Source: Hyparrhenia diplandra (Eukaryota; Streptophyta; Magnoliopsida; Poales; Poaceae). From it: a DNA stretch of 64,000 nt. Each line of letters starts with the position of its first letter. Within the stretch, counting starts at the first letter, position 1. The stretch is from positions 124,001 to 188,000 of the forward strand of contig JADLZK010008395.1 in the NCBI GenBank assembly GCA_015847255.1. The letters run 5' to 3'. Both the position numbers and the translations under genes were made by a program. The notes beneath the pieces were generated by a model that ran no database searches, had not been told where the DNA came from, and worked only from the letters and a program-made list of their open reading frames with translations. Positions 12,873 to 24,789 of this stretch are shown in pieces.

Positions 12873-15309
12873 TGTAAGGACCTTGATGTCGAGAAGATGG
12901 CCTAGAGGGGGGGGTGAATAGGCCTACAAAAAAAATTTTAGCTCAATATGAAATTAGTTGAGAGCAACCTTGTCTCCCCGATGACCGTGAGTTCACCACA
13001 GCTCAAACTTGGTGAAGATGATGTTGAGATGCTCAGTAACCGGCCTGCAAACTTTCACCTCAAACCGAAGTTAAAACCTCGAGCGGCACCGCCGCCGGGC
13101 TGCAAGCACCGCCGCTCCAAGCAAAGTAAAAGGTTAGCCCATAGTTCAAAATCTACCCAACAAAATTTAGATCGGTTAAATTCCTTAGCTTCCTGGAAGG
13201 GTAGAGATTGCAGATCAAGTGCTAGAACAAGTAGATCGTGAGCCACAAAGTAGATCGACCTCAAACCCTAAAGTTCCTCAACAACAACAACATATGTATG
13301 CAAAGTAAAGTAGAGTAAGCACAAGAGACGCGGCCGATTTTTCCCGTGGTTCGGCGTCACCACCAAGGCGGCCTAAGTCCATGTTGTTGAGGTATCCACA
13401 CAAGGATTGGCTTGCCACAAAGGCTTGCCTTGCCCTCGTTCTCAAGTCAAGAGAGTTAACTCTTGAGATGAGGGGTGTTTCCAATAGAAGTAGAGGGTGA
13501 TAACAAACGTCCCGGAGCAGCCACAACAAGATGAAAGCTTCCGAGCGACGCCTAGCCGGCTAGGAGCAAAGCTCCAAGAGTAACAAACACAATCCACCGG
13601 GCTTGAACGCAAAACCAAGTGCTCTTGGAGATGAAGAACAGGTTGGAGAGCTCTCTATTGTAGTTTGGAGTCTCAATCTCTCAAGGGATTGAGAGAAATC
13701 AAAGAGAGAAGCTTGAGGGGCTCCAATGGTGAGTGAGGGAGAGAGAGAGCAGCTACGGTGGCACCTAGGAAGGGAATGGTCGAGGAGGTGATTGTTGGAG
13801 GGGATGAGGGAGGTGTTAAATACCCCCTCGTGTCCCAACGGTCGGTCGGAGCGAAGATCGCCGCCTCTCGACAATGCCGCACCGCCGCATAGCGGTATCG
13901 CCACTCGTGAATTTGCGGCAAAGGCGGCATCGCCGCTCCTCCTCCGCGACTTGCCAGCTCGGGCAAAAAAACAAAGAAGAATGGAAAAGTGTTGAGCTAG
14001 CTGTCTTGGTTGAGGTATGAGGATGTATTGGTCAAAGATTGAGCACTTGGTTGCACACAAAAGCTTGTGCATTGTATCCCCCTTTATAGTACGGCTTTTC
14101 CTAAACTCAATTTCAAAACATAAAGGAATGTAAACCTTCTTTGAGCTTAGAGCCATCATCACTTGCAATTGGGGGGGCTTTGCATATATATAACATCCTC
14201 AATCATCTTTGTCTCTTCTCTTTGAGCAAATATGTCTTGAGCATGTGACTTGAACCACTTCCATACATATGAGTTCATTTTCATGGCTTCAAGTCACTTT
14301 CACTAATGATTTGATTCTCAACACAATATGACTCCTCATAGCTCGATTAGTTCCTCGACTAAATGCAAGTACTCTCTTCTTCACCTTAGCCATGGTACCT
14401 CGGTCCCAAGCCGTCGCTTGCCCTTCACCTTCGCTTAGTACCTCGAAGCCCTTTCCTTGCTATCTTCACCTTATCAAGACATACTTAAGTCATATCACAT
14501 TAAGCATCCATTGAATAACCATCTCTTCTATATTGTGATCCTTGCTTGAATATATTCTAGATATGAATGTTGAAATCAATCAATCTCTGGTTTGACTCAC
14601 ATAGAGACATATATGGATCAACATCAATATTGTCAAGCCAATTCATGATTCCTTATATCCTCTTTATTTTGGCTTGACATTCCTAACACTCACTTCAATC
14701 TCTGTCTTCATACTTCTAGCTTGATCATATCAATGCAAAGTGATGTTCCAAATCTTTATCCATACAAGCAACTAATATAGAGAACATCTTATATCCGTTA
14801 TGCATTGTCTCCTTTGTCATTTCACCTTTGCTTGATATATCTTCACTTATGCACACTTGATTCAATCTTTAATCCTTGATCAACACTAGTTCATTATGCA
14901 ACTCTTCTTGTTCATGCAAAGCAAGCCATCATAGAGACCAATCCACAACCATCAACTTTTGTCTCATTTGCTATTTGTCAAGTATGCTTGCTTGCACATG
15001 ATACTATGATATCCCACAACTTAGAAGCCATTTCATTGATTCCATTTGCATTGTTGTCTTTTGCTTGAACTAGACTGTTTCCATAATCCTGCAACACAAC
15101 AATATATAATTTGGCCTTTGCTTCAACACTATGTGGAATACCATCAAGTTTGCTTACTTGTTGAACCTTGGATATACTCGCTAATACACAATCCACAAGT
15201 ATATGCAATAGACTCAATTTCCTGTTCAACACTTGGCAAACTTATTAGACCTTTAATTATGTTGTCACTCAATTCACCAAAACCCACTAAAGGGCTAGAT
15301 GCACTTTCA
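12873..15309 (-). repeat. 3' LTR of the gag-only retrotransposon
   Basis: 2437 bp, direct repeat of 22203-24618. It matches its partner almost base for base over long blocks, but the two GC-rich patches (13080-13130 and 13840-13970) are strongly altered relative to the partner. ORFs in this region (for example 13560-14168) are non-coding LTR sequence. Confidence 0.9.
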
Positions 15310-15310
15310 A

Positions 15311-15323
15311 TCTCCCCCTTTTT
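15311..15323 (-). other. Polypurine tract
   Basis: On the minus strand AAAAAGGGGGAGA directly precedes the LTR start TTGAAAGTGCATC, the usual second-strand primer arrangement for this retrotransposon lineage. Confidence 0.85.
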
Positions 15324-16867
15324 GGTGATTGATGACAACACAATTAAAGCTTACAAGAGATTGATAAGCATTAAGATTTTGAATCCTATGATATAGTGAG
15401 CTCCCCCTAAATGTGTGCACTGAAGGAATTCAAATTTTGGCCTCAAATGCCAAATGCACATATTTAGGATAAAGTGTGAGAACTCTCCTATATCTTAGCA
15501 TCCGTGGGGTGCAAGGTGTAACATGATAACCGTGATGCTCATGACAATTCATGCACTCAAGAAATAAACAATTCACCAAACAAGTCATGAATGTCACATA
15601 CTAGAATAAAATAGTCCTTAAAGAGCATCAATTTAAACTATCCTTGCACACACCACATAAATTTTGAAAAATCTTATATGCCCCTCCTTTACCCCTTTAA
15701 AACCACATATCAATTCACTTTAATATTTCTCCCCCTTTGGCATTAATCTCCAAAAAGGATCTCTCCACCAAAAGGAAGAAATATGATGGTAGACAAGTGA
15801 GAGCAAGAGTAGGTAAAGGTTTAGCATATAGGATCTCTCTCCTAAATTTTCTACCAAACAAAGTATGCAACAATTTAAGCCAAGATTCTTGAGAAGTTAG
15901 TATATTTAGCTCATACCTTACTTAGATGACATTTAACATGGGACTAACTCATGCCAGCACCATAAGAGGTATGAACCAAAATATCTAAAGAAATCTCTAA
16001 TCGCCACCATAAGAACAAACTCATGGCGTGACTTAAAACATTGCATACACATGCACACACTAGCATGTAAGGGCCTAGATGCACAAAGGTAATATAAGAG
16101 TTCAAGGAGCAATATACCTTTGTTCTAAGCCTCACAATCTCCACCATGATGATTTCAATATTTGGATTTAGTGCTTTGATGGGACTAGGAATTCTTTCTG
16201 CAAGATAATTTCATTTGTGCCCATCTTTCACAATCATCATCTTCAAGGAGATAACCCAAGCTTGTGTTTTATTTCAAGTGAAAGTCCATGGCTAACTCTT
16301 GTGGTCATATTGAGATACTAGCGGAAGACAAATTTCTTGGTATACCAAATTTGAAGATTATCCATCAATACCAATCGAAATATGATCTTCTCAATTTTGA
16401 CACCACTTGAAAAGAGTCTTCATATGGCTTTATGGAAGGTTTGCAATGTTTTGGTTGTCAACAGATAGCCCAGGTGCCATAGGATGAGTATATATGCACC
16501 CAAAACCAAAACTAGTCATTAGAGTTCAAAAACCAGTTGTCATGACCTGTCCAGGTGCGGCACTGCCGCCCTCATTTGCGGCACTGCCGCAGCTCACAGA
16601 AACAGCACAGGTCACCTGACGGAAAAAGCCATAACTTTTTACTCCGAACTCCGATTTCAGTGATCTTGGACTTTCCGGAAAGCTTGTTTCGAGAGCTATC
16701 CATACCAACAAATGGAAAGTCCAAATATCAATAAGTTGAAGTGTTGTTCTGTTGAAAGTATATTCACAAGTTGATGCCAATTGGAATGAATGCCCATATC
16801 TCATAGTATCACCTAGATAATGCTCACAAAGACAGGAGATAGCATTAAATTGCACAAGCTAGAGTTT

Positions 16868-17200
16868 CACAACTAGTGACCCTTTGGATGTGGAAGGCAT
16901 GGTGAGTCACTAATTGCAAAACCTCATAACATAGACTAAATTCCCCCTCTTTTTGATAGTGCATACATATATATATGTGGAAAGCAACGTATGCACTTTT
17001 GGTCAAATAAGTCCAAACAAGGGAATTTAAGCTATATTATGGAGAGTAGCTACTTGAGAGATAAAATTGCAATCCAAATAAATATGAGAGATAACTTTAC
17101 CAATTTGGATTGAATTAATGTAGCATACCCATGAGAAACTCATTCTCACCAAGAGACTACACAAATCACTAGAAGAATATGTTAGTCTCAAAAGACACAA
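16868..17200. repeat. Internal duplicated segment, copy A
   Basis: Shares ordered blocks with 18560-18915: actagtgaccctttg / cactaa / aacctcataacat / gactaaat / tttaagc / attatgg / attggattg / gagaaac / cattctca / gagactacaaa-type blocks. Diverged, with many indels. Confidence 0.6.
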
Positions 17201-18559
17201 GGCATAGGATGGGCTCCCCCTTAATATGTGCATCAAGTACTTGAATTACTTGTGAAATGCACTTGAATTGGTTTAAGAGACTAGTGGAGTTCATCCTATA
17301 TCTTGGTCAAGGCATAATAAATTTGCAACAATTGAAATATGCCAAGAAACATACCACCACCAAGGTAGATAGGTCACCACATAAGTTGTTATGAATATGT
17401 CCACCATAACTAAGACACTCTTTGTAGACTAGATCTTGGGTGATCAATAGGATGGATCATGAGCACTTGATGAGCTCTAGAGAGGAGAAATAGCAATGAA
17501 AGTCCACTCTTCAATTATTTTCTCCAAGTCTTCCCGATCTAGTTCCACTAAAGGATTGGGACATTCAACATCAAACGGAGAGTACTTGGTTTATGAAGAT
17601 CGAGACCTCCCTGAATAATTGTGAAGCATCTAGAGAATCCATAGGAACTATCCATCCTCCCATTGATATGTGTAGGACTGCACAATGTATACTTGAGAGC
17701 AACAATCGTCCCACAAGATATAGGCAAAGCTCCCCCTAAATTTGTGCATATAAGAGTACACAAAGTCCACTTAAGCACACTAACAATCTGAGGTCACGGG
17801 AGAGTTTTGCACTATATTCCAACTGTTTCAAGCTCCTTCAAGTTGCTTGCAATCCAAAAGCCTTGTAGTCAGTTTTCAGATTCTATCATCCTTCAAGGAA
17901 ACTTCATAACTCTCAGACCACTAGCCCAATATTTATGAAATTTGGTGGAGATGTTCATCTATGAGTCCTCTAACTGCTCCAAGAATTTCAGCCCATTTGA
18001 ACTTCATTTGATTAGTCAAAACAATTTTCTATCAAAACTGCTCAAATCTGAAATTGCATGGCTAAAGCTGACAGAAACCAACCGAAAACTGATTTTCTTC
18101 CAAACAAATCTTCACGCAAATTGCACAGCAACAAGTACTAGATATGTATATCATGCTCACAAAGTTTCAGGTCAATTCATTAGTGTTTGATCTTTAAAAT
18201 CCATGCTTGAAGTGAGCCAACTCAGATTTTCAATCTTTGGACAGATTTGATAATTCACTTCATTGCTCTTCTTCTTGTCCAATCTTGAGGTGAATTTGGT
18301 TGAAAATATTCACAAGATGCTATATCCGTTCATTTCTCTCATTGATTATGATCTTGTGAATTCTTCGAATATTGCTCATTCAACTCAACCTCAAACTTGA
18401 TTTTGCTTAATCTCAGATTTTGAACTTTTCGACTTCTAGCAAAATACATCTTTCTTTAGGTGAAGAGTAACCATCATGCTTGTGATATATCCAATTCGAT
18501 AAGCACAACCTCTTATGAATTTTCTCGTGAATAATCTCAAACACAAAAGGTCATTAGTA

Positions 18560-18915
18560 ACACAAGCACTAGTTCCTCATTTAGCAACCCTTTGTATGTG
18601 TGGATGGCAAGTGGGTCACTAAATAAGGAAACCTCATAACATGGACTAAATCTCCCTTGATGTCTCATGCACATTCTTTTGAGTGGAATGGAAAGGTGAA
18701 TATGCATGATTGGTTAATATAGTCCAAAGGGTAGATTTAAGCCTTATTATGGTAAGTGGCTAACATAGACAAATCAACTCCAAATCAACTAGAGAGAGAA
18801 TACATCACATGGTTTTGGATTGATTGCCTTCATATATAGCACACTCCATTTGAGAAACACATTCTCATTTAGTGAGACTACAAAAATCAAACCATTGTAG
18901 TATGTAGATGCCCAT
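18560..18915. repeat. Internal duplicated segment, copy B
   Basis: Diverged partner of 16868-17200, direct orientation, about 1.7 kb away. Conserved blocks include aaacctcataacatggacta, tttaagccttattatgg and agaaacacattctca. This shows old internal duplication rather than a coding remnant. Confidence 0.6.
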
Positions 18916-20051
18916 AATATGAAAAAATAAGGATTTGGCAATCTAACATATGACAAGATTCCATGAAGTAGAATATTCTTGAGTTGTGAGTGATCATAAA
19001 GTTTCTTCAACTTGAAGTTCTTGATTTGAGGTCCACCGAGGAAGCTCAAGTCATCTATGTTGCCGAGTGGATCATGTTGTAGGATTCATCCAAGGCTTGG
19101 ACACATGTCGCTTGTTCTTTGTTTCCGCCAGGTGCGCGGCACCGCCGCTCTCGAGATGCTTGACCGCCGTATCGAGAGGTGTCGGCCGAATTAGGTACAA
19201 GAAAGAACAGCAAGGACATCTCAACCATATATAGTTCTTCAAATGTCAATTCTCCACCAATAGCAAGATCAGTAGGTGCAATCCAAGACAATCCAACAAC
19301 AGGACCGCCATCGAAAATGGACCAGTTGAAGAATCATTCATAACTTTTGATTTATAAATGCTATGAAGGTCAATGAGGACTTGTTGGAAAGGTTGTGAAG
19401 TCTAGTTTCCAATGGCACCAATGCTGATCTGTTTGGCAACTCGGTTATGGCTGCACACCAGTTTTAGTACAGACTAGGTCAAAGAGGCAAAAGAGGTTAC
19501 AGTAAGCTCAAATTATTTTGCAAAATTTTGTTTTCAAATCTACACTATTCCTTTTCACAACCTAGGCACATGGTGTGAAACTTATCAAGTTGACTTTCAA
19601 CCCAACAAAAATAAAGATTGTCATTTGGACTTCCCATGATGGAGTTATGACCAAATGAATTAAGAAATGCATTATGCCAATCAGCCTCACATGATGGTTC
19701 TTGATAATGACAACATAAATAAGATCTTGCTCTACTAGAGAGCCATTAAAAGCATCATATGACAAATGATCTATTTAAAATTGAAGCACTCTAGCCACTC
19801 CTAATAATTCACAAACACACACATATTTGTGAACTACTAGAGACTACACAAGTCAAATGGCTAGCTAACAAGGGTTAGGTACTAGTTACCGAGGTGAGTA
19901 TGAAGTTTGAGATATTTCCTTTGATTCATCTTCGGGTCAACCATATAAGAAAATATAATGTGAATTGATTGATAGCTTGAGTGAATATTTTCAATCAACT
20001 TGCTCAAGCACCCCGAAGCTTCATATCACCTCCAAGCACCTAAAACACACA

Positions 20052-22149
20052 TCAAGCACAACTTGGTGGCACCCAAACTAATTTGGGTCCATCAAATTTA
20101 GTCACAAGAGACTTAGGCACCCAAATGGCCATTGTGCTAGCATGTGGTGAACCAATCACCTTTCTAGCACAAGTGTCATTTTTGGGCCTCTTAAGCATAT
20201 TTGAATCGATTGAAGAGTTGAGCTCAAGAGTGTTACCCATGGGGCAATTCTTACTTAAATGTCCCTTTCCTCTACAAGTGTAGCATAGTCGACTCTTATT
20301 CTTGTTAGCCTTCTCTTTTTGCATTTTGCTTGCTACCTTGTCGATGAGTGTCTTTCTTGATGATGTCAAGTCTTCACTCTTCATGTAGGGGCATAATGTA
20401 ATCTCATGACCCTTCTCTTTGCATCTATAGCACTTCCTCTTGCCTTTTCTTGTCTTGCTTTTTGGAAGTGTGACTTGGTCATCAACCTCATTGGAACCCA
20501 TAGAGGCATTGTGTCCCATGCTAGAGCACTTGACATGAGCTTTCTTCTTCATCTTCCTCTTTTGAATCTTGCTCATGCCCTTTCTTTCTTTCCTCAAGGG
20601 GCAATCTTTAACATGGTGATCCTCCTTCTTGCACTTGAAGCAACTAGTGAGAATCTGCTTTGATTGATGTTACACCTTGATAGCCTTGGGAGCTTTGCCA
20701 TCATGCCTTGGCATCTTAGTTATGAGCTTAGTCTGATCAGGAGACAAATTGGTAGCCTTCCCATTTTTTGGGGCGGCACCGCCGCCGTGGGGGCGGCATC
20801 GCCATCATTTATGCGTGTAGGCCGAACTCGCACCAATTTGTTCCTTCCTCTTCTCAAACTGCACACTTTCAGATCCATTCACCATGTTCTTACCAATTGT
20901 CTTGGCTTCTTTTGTGTGTCCAAGATCACCTTTGATCATCTCATTGAGCCTAGCAATCTCTTTTCTCATAGCCTCCATATTAGCAAGGTTAGTAGCATAA
21001 ATATTCGAATCAAGATTAAAGCATTTTCCACAACCTTGACTAGTGGAGGGAATAGAGGTATCCGTTGTGGTAGAAGAATGTGAGTTGCTTTCCCAAAGAA
21101 TGCTATATTGAGACTCAAGCTCTTTGTGCTTGTCTTGTAAGTCACAATATTTCCCATTTAGGGCAACCATAGCCTTCTTTATGAGAGCATGGTCCTTTTT
21201 CAAGGTTGCCACCTCACTTCCTTTCTCCACGAGAGCTTCCTTATTAGCAACATACAACCTTTCAAGCTTGTCAAGTTGTTCATCTCTAGTTGCTAACTCA
21301 GCTTGGGTACTCTCTAAATCCGCCATTAGTTGAGAAAGAAAGACTCTAGTTTTAGGATCTAGGTTCTTGATGATTCTAGCATACTCTTCATCATCACTAG
21401 ATTCACTATCACTAGAGCTTTCACTTAGATCACTGCTAGAGATGTCACTAGGAGGTGGAGAGGGTTTGGCTCTTGATTTTACCTTCTCACCTTTTGCCAT
21501 GAGGGACACATGAGATGTGACATAGAGAGTTGTGCCTCTAGGTGAGGTGGATTCATCGTTTGGCCTCCACCGATTACAAGTTTCTTCTTCCTTCAAAATG
21601 TTAGTCTTACAAGAACTAGAGGAAGTAGAAGTACCACACATATACATTGTTCTCACCAACCATTTCATTACCATCCTTTAGGTCATGTCTTGGCAAAGAA
21701 GTGGATGTGGCATGATCAATTATGCCTTTTGGGAGAATCACTTGAGGCTCATCATTTGTTGGTGAAGTTGAGCGCTCCTCAAGTGGTTCCTCCAATGAGA
21801 GCAACTTCTCATCACATTTGGAGTTGTCATATCTTTCTTTGAGCGCGGTCCAAATGAGATGAGCATCATCAAGCGGTTCACCATCCTCAAATATGACGGC
21901 ATCTTGAACATCTTCACTCAAAGCACTAAATAAAACATTAGTAGCTTGAGCATTGAGTTGTAAGCATTTCACTTCCTCTCTAGATAGATAGACCAAATCA
22001 TCACTAGGAGGTGAAATGCTGACATCTACAATCCGCTCGATTTGAGGACCCATGTCCTTAAAAACAGCAAGCATAGCAGCGGACCAAGATGCATAGTTTG
22101 AGCCATCAAAAAGTAAAAGTTCTAGAGATACCTCCTCACTTGTCAACAT
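20052..22149 (-). pseudogene. Degenerate Copia-type gag with CCHC zinc knuckles
   Basis: Starts at 22149 with MLTSEEVSLELLLFDGSNY, ASWSAAMLAVF and later WTALKERYDNSKCDE, the N-terminal pattern of Copia gag (DUF4219/UBN2 type). Near 21640 the frame slips (GENNVYV to CGTSTSSSS), after which an acidic, serine-rich and coiled-coil-like region follows to about 20805. A further break precedes the knuckles: CFKCKKEDHHVKDC (about 20625-20665), CYRCKEKGHEITLC and CYTCRGKGHLSKNC in the 20052-20597 frame. The reading frame ends at a stop after WVPPSCA, with no pol beyond. Gag would bind element RNA and form particles; here it is broken in at least two places. Confidence 0.8.
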
Positions 22150-22188
22150 CTTTCTCTCAAGGCGGTTAAGCCCGAAATTGAGAGCCTA

Positions 22189-22200
22189 GCTCCGATACCA
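22189..22200 (-). other. Primer binding site (initiator Met tRNA type)
   Basis: On the minus strand TGGTATCGGAGC lies two bases after the LTR end CCTTACA, matching the plant tRNA-iMet complement TGGTATCAGAGC with one change. This fixes the element's orientation. Confidence 0.9.
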
Positions 22201-22202
22201 CT

Positions 22203-24618
22203 TGTAAGGACCTTGATGTCGACAAGATGGCCTAGAGGGGGGGTGAATAGGCCTACAAAAAAAAATTCAGCTCAATATGAAATTAGTTGAGAGCAACCCT
22301 GTCTCCCCGATGACCGTGAGTTCACCACAGCTCAAACTTGGTGAAGATGATGTTGAGATGCTCAGTAACCGGCCTGCAAACTTTCACCTCAAACCGAAGT
22401 TAAAACCTCAAGTGGCACCGCCGCTCGGGCCAAGCGGCACTGCCGCTCCAAGCTGCAGAAAAGGTTAGCCCACAGTTCAAAATCTACCCAACGAAATTTA
22501 GATCGGTTAAATTCCTTAGCTTCCTGGAAGGGTAGAGATTGCAGATCAAGTGCTAGAACAAGTAGATCGTGAGCCACAAAGTAGATCGACCTCAAACCCT
22601 AAAGTTCCTCAACAACAACAACATATGTATGCAAAGTAAAGTAGAGTAAGCACAAGAGACACAACGATTTTTCCCGTGGTTCGGCGTCACCACCAAGGCT
22701 GGCCTAAGTCCACGTTGTTGAAGTATCCACACAAGGATTGGCTTGCCACAAAGGCTTGCCTTGCCCTCGTTCTCAAGTCAAGAGAGTTAACTCTTGAGAT
22801 GAGGGGTGTTTCCAATAGAAGTAGAGGGTGATAACAAACGTCCCGGAGCAGCCACAACAAGATGAAAGCTTCCGGGCGACGCCTAGCTGGCTTGGAGCAA
22901 AGCTCCAAGAGTAACAAACACAATCCACCGGCTTGAACGCGAACCAAGTGCTCTTGGAGATGAAGAACAGGTTGGAGAGCTCTCTATTGCAGTTTGGAGT
23001 CTCAATCTCTCAAGGGATTGGAGAGAAATCAAAGAGAGAAGCTTGAGGGGCTCCAATGGTGAGTGAGGGAGAGAGAGAGCAGCTCTGGTGGCACCTAGGA
23101 AGGGAATGGTCGAGGTGACTGTTGGAGGGGATGAGGGAGGTGTTAAATACCCCCTCAGGTCCCAACGGTCAGATTCAGAGCGGCACTGCCGCTCTGACAG
23201 CGGCACCGCCGCATAGCGGTACTGCCACTCGTGAATTGCGGCAGTGCGGCACTGCCGCTCCTCCGAGCGACACTGCCGCTCGGGCCAAAACAGCAAGAAT
23301 GGAAAAGTGTTGAGCTAGCTGTCTTGGTTGAGGTATGAGGATGTATTGGTCAAAGATTGAGCACTTGGTTGCACACAAAAGCTTGTGCATTGTATCCCCC
23401 TTTATAGTACGGCTTTTCCTAAACTCAATTTCAAAACATAAAGGAATGTAAACCTTCTTTGAGCTTAGAGCCATCATCACTTGCAATTGGGGGCTGCTGC
23501 ATATATATAACATCCTCAATCATCTTTGTCTCTTCTCTTTGAGCAAATATGTCTTGAGCATGTGACTTGAACCACTTCCATACATATGAGTTCATTTTCA
23601 TGGCTTCAAGTCACTTTCACTAATGATTTGATTCTCAACACAATATGACTCCTCATAGCTTGATTAGTTCCTCGACTAAATGCAAGTACTCTCTTCTTCA
23701 CCTTAGCCATGGTACCTCGGTCCCAAGCCGTCGCTTGCCCTTCACCTTCGCTTAGTACCTCGAAGCCCTTTCCTTGCTATCTTCACATTATCAAGACATA
23801 CTTAAGTCACATCACATTAAGCATCCATTGAATAACCATCTCTTCTATATTGTGATCCTTGCTTGAATATCTTCTAGATATGAATGTTGAAATCAATCAA
23901 TCTCTGGTTTGACTCACATAGAGACATATATGGATCAACATCAATATAGTCAAGCCAATTCACGATTCCTTATATCCTCTTTATTTTGGCTTGACATTCC
24001 TAACACTCACTTCAATCTCTATCTTCATACTTCTAGCTTGATCATATCAATGCAAAGTGATGTTCCAAATCTTTATCCATACAAGCAACTAATATAGAGA
24101 ACATCTTATATCCGTTATGCATTGTCTCCTTTGTCATTTCACCTTTTGCTTGATATATCTTCACTTATGCACACTTGATTCAATCTTTAATCCTTGATCA
24201 ACACTAGTTCATTATGCAACTCTTCTTGTTCATGCAAAGCAAGCCATCATAGAGACCAATCCACAACCATCAACTTTTGTCTCATTTGCCATTTGTCAAG
24301 TATGCTTGCTTGCACATGATACTATGATATCCCACAACTTAGAAGCCATTTTATTGATTCCATTTGCATTGTTGTCTTTTGCTTGAACTAGACTGTTTCC
24401 ATAATCCTCCAACACAACAATATATAATTTGGCCTTTGCTTCAACACTATGTGGAATACCATTGCTTACTTGTTGAACCTTGGATACTCGCTAATACACA
24501 ATCCACAAGTATATGCAATAGACTCAATTTCTGTTCAACACTTGGCAAACTTATTAGACCTTTAATTATGTTGTCACTCAATTCACCAAAACCCACTAAA
24601 GGGCTAGATGCACTTTCA
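22203..24618 (-). repeat. 5' LTR of the gag-only retrotransposon
   Basis: 2416 bp, partner of 12873-15309. Its GC patches contain clean palindromes such as GCGGCACTGCCGC at 22434-22446, 23180-23192 and 23246-23258, which are scrambled in the other LTR. Confidence 0.9.
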
Positions 24619-24789
24619 AGAAGAGATAGAGATAGAGATAGAGACTAACAACGGGGAAGAAGCCAAGATGGGCGTGGTTCGGTTCGCCCATAGGTTCGTC
24701 GAACCGCCCATGAAAGTGATCCTACTTGGGCTCCAATTACAATCTAGAAAAATTGAGTGGTTCGACCGAATGGGACCCTAGGGTCGAGT
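24619..24789. other. Flank of the retrotransposon
   Basis: Begins with an agagat microsatellite (about 24619-24645) that matches similar gatag-rich text left of the element at 12846-12872, so the element inserted into or near a simple repeat. It then contains the inverted words ggttcgtcgaacc and gtggttcgacc. Nothing coding is visible. Confidence 0.4.

Larger units (their letters stand above)
15324..20051. other. Long non-coding interior of the retrotransposon
   Basis: About 4.7 kb of AT-rich sequence where pol would be expected. No RT, integrase or protease motif is visible in any frame. It contains several plus-strand CTCCCCCT words (15403, 15731, 16933, 17214, 17735), most followed closely by tgca, and two diverged copies of a segment of about 330 bp (16868-17200 and 18560-18915). 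Two palindromic GC islands lie at 16557-16590 and 19136-19148. Confidence 0.7.
12873..24618 (-). mobile_element. Gag-only LTR retrotransposon (SIRE/Maximus-like Copia), 11.7 kb
   Basis: Two long direct repeats (12873-15309 and 22203-24618) bound a 6.9-kb interior. Read on the minus strand, the order is 5' LTR (right), PBS at 22189-22200, gag, a long non-coding stretch, PPT at 15311-15323, then 3' LTR (left). LTRs begin TGAAAGTGCATC and end CCTTACA. Flanks are agaat on the left and agaag on the right, a 4-of-5 target duplication. Gag fragments with zinc knuckles occupy about 20052-22149. No protease, integrase, reverse transcriptase or RNase H could be recognised, so the element is non-autonomous. 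The near-identical LTRs outside GC-rich patches suggest a fairly recent insertion. Confidence 0.88.

Noticed and set aside
13560..14168. 202-residue minus-strand ORF, partly repeated at 23175-23519
   Set aside because: Lies inside the LTRs and is not conserved in frame between the two copies.
12873..24618. Segmental duplication instead of LTRs for the 2.4-kb direct repeats
   Set aside because: PBS, PPT, TG...CA ends, gag and flanking near-duplication all fit a retrotransposon.
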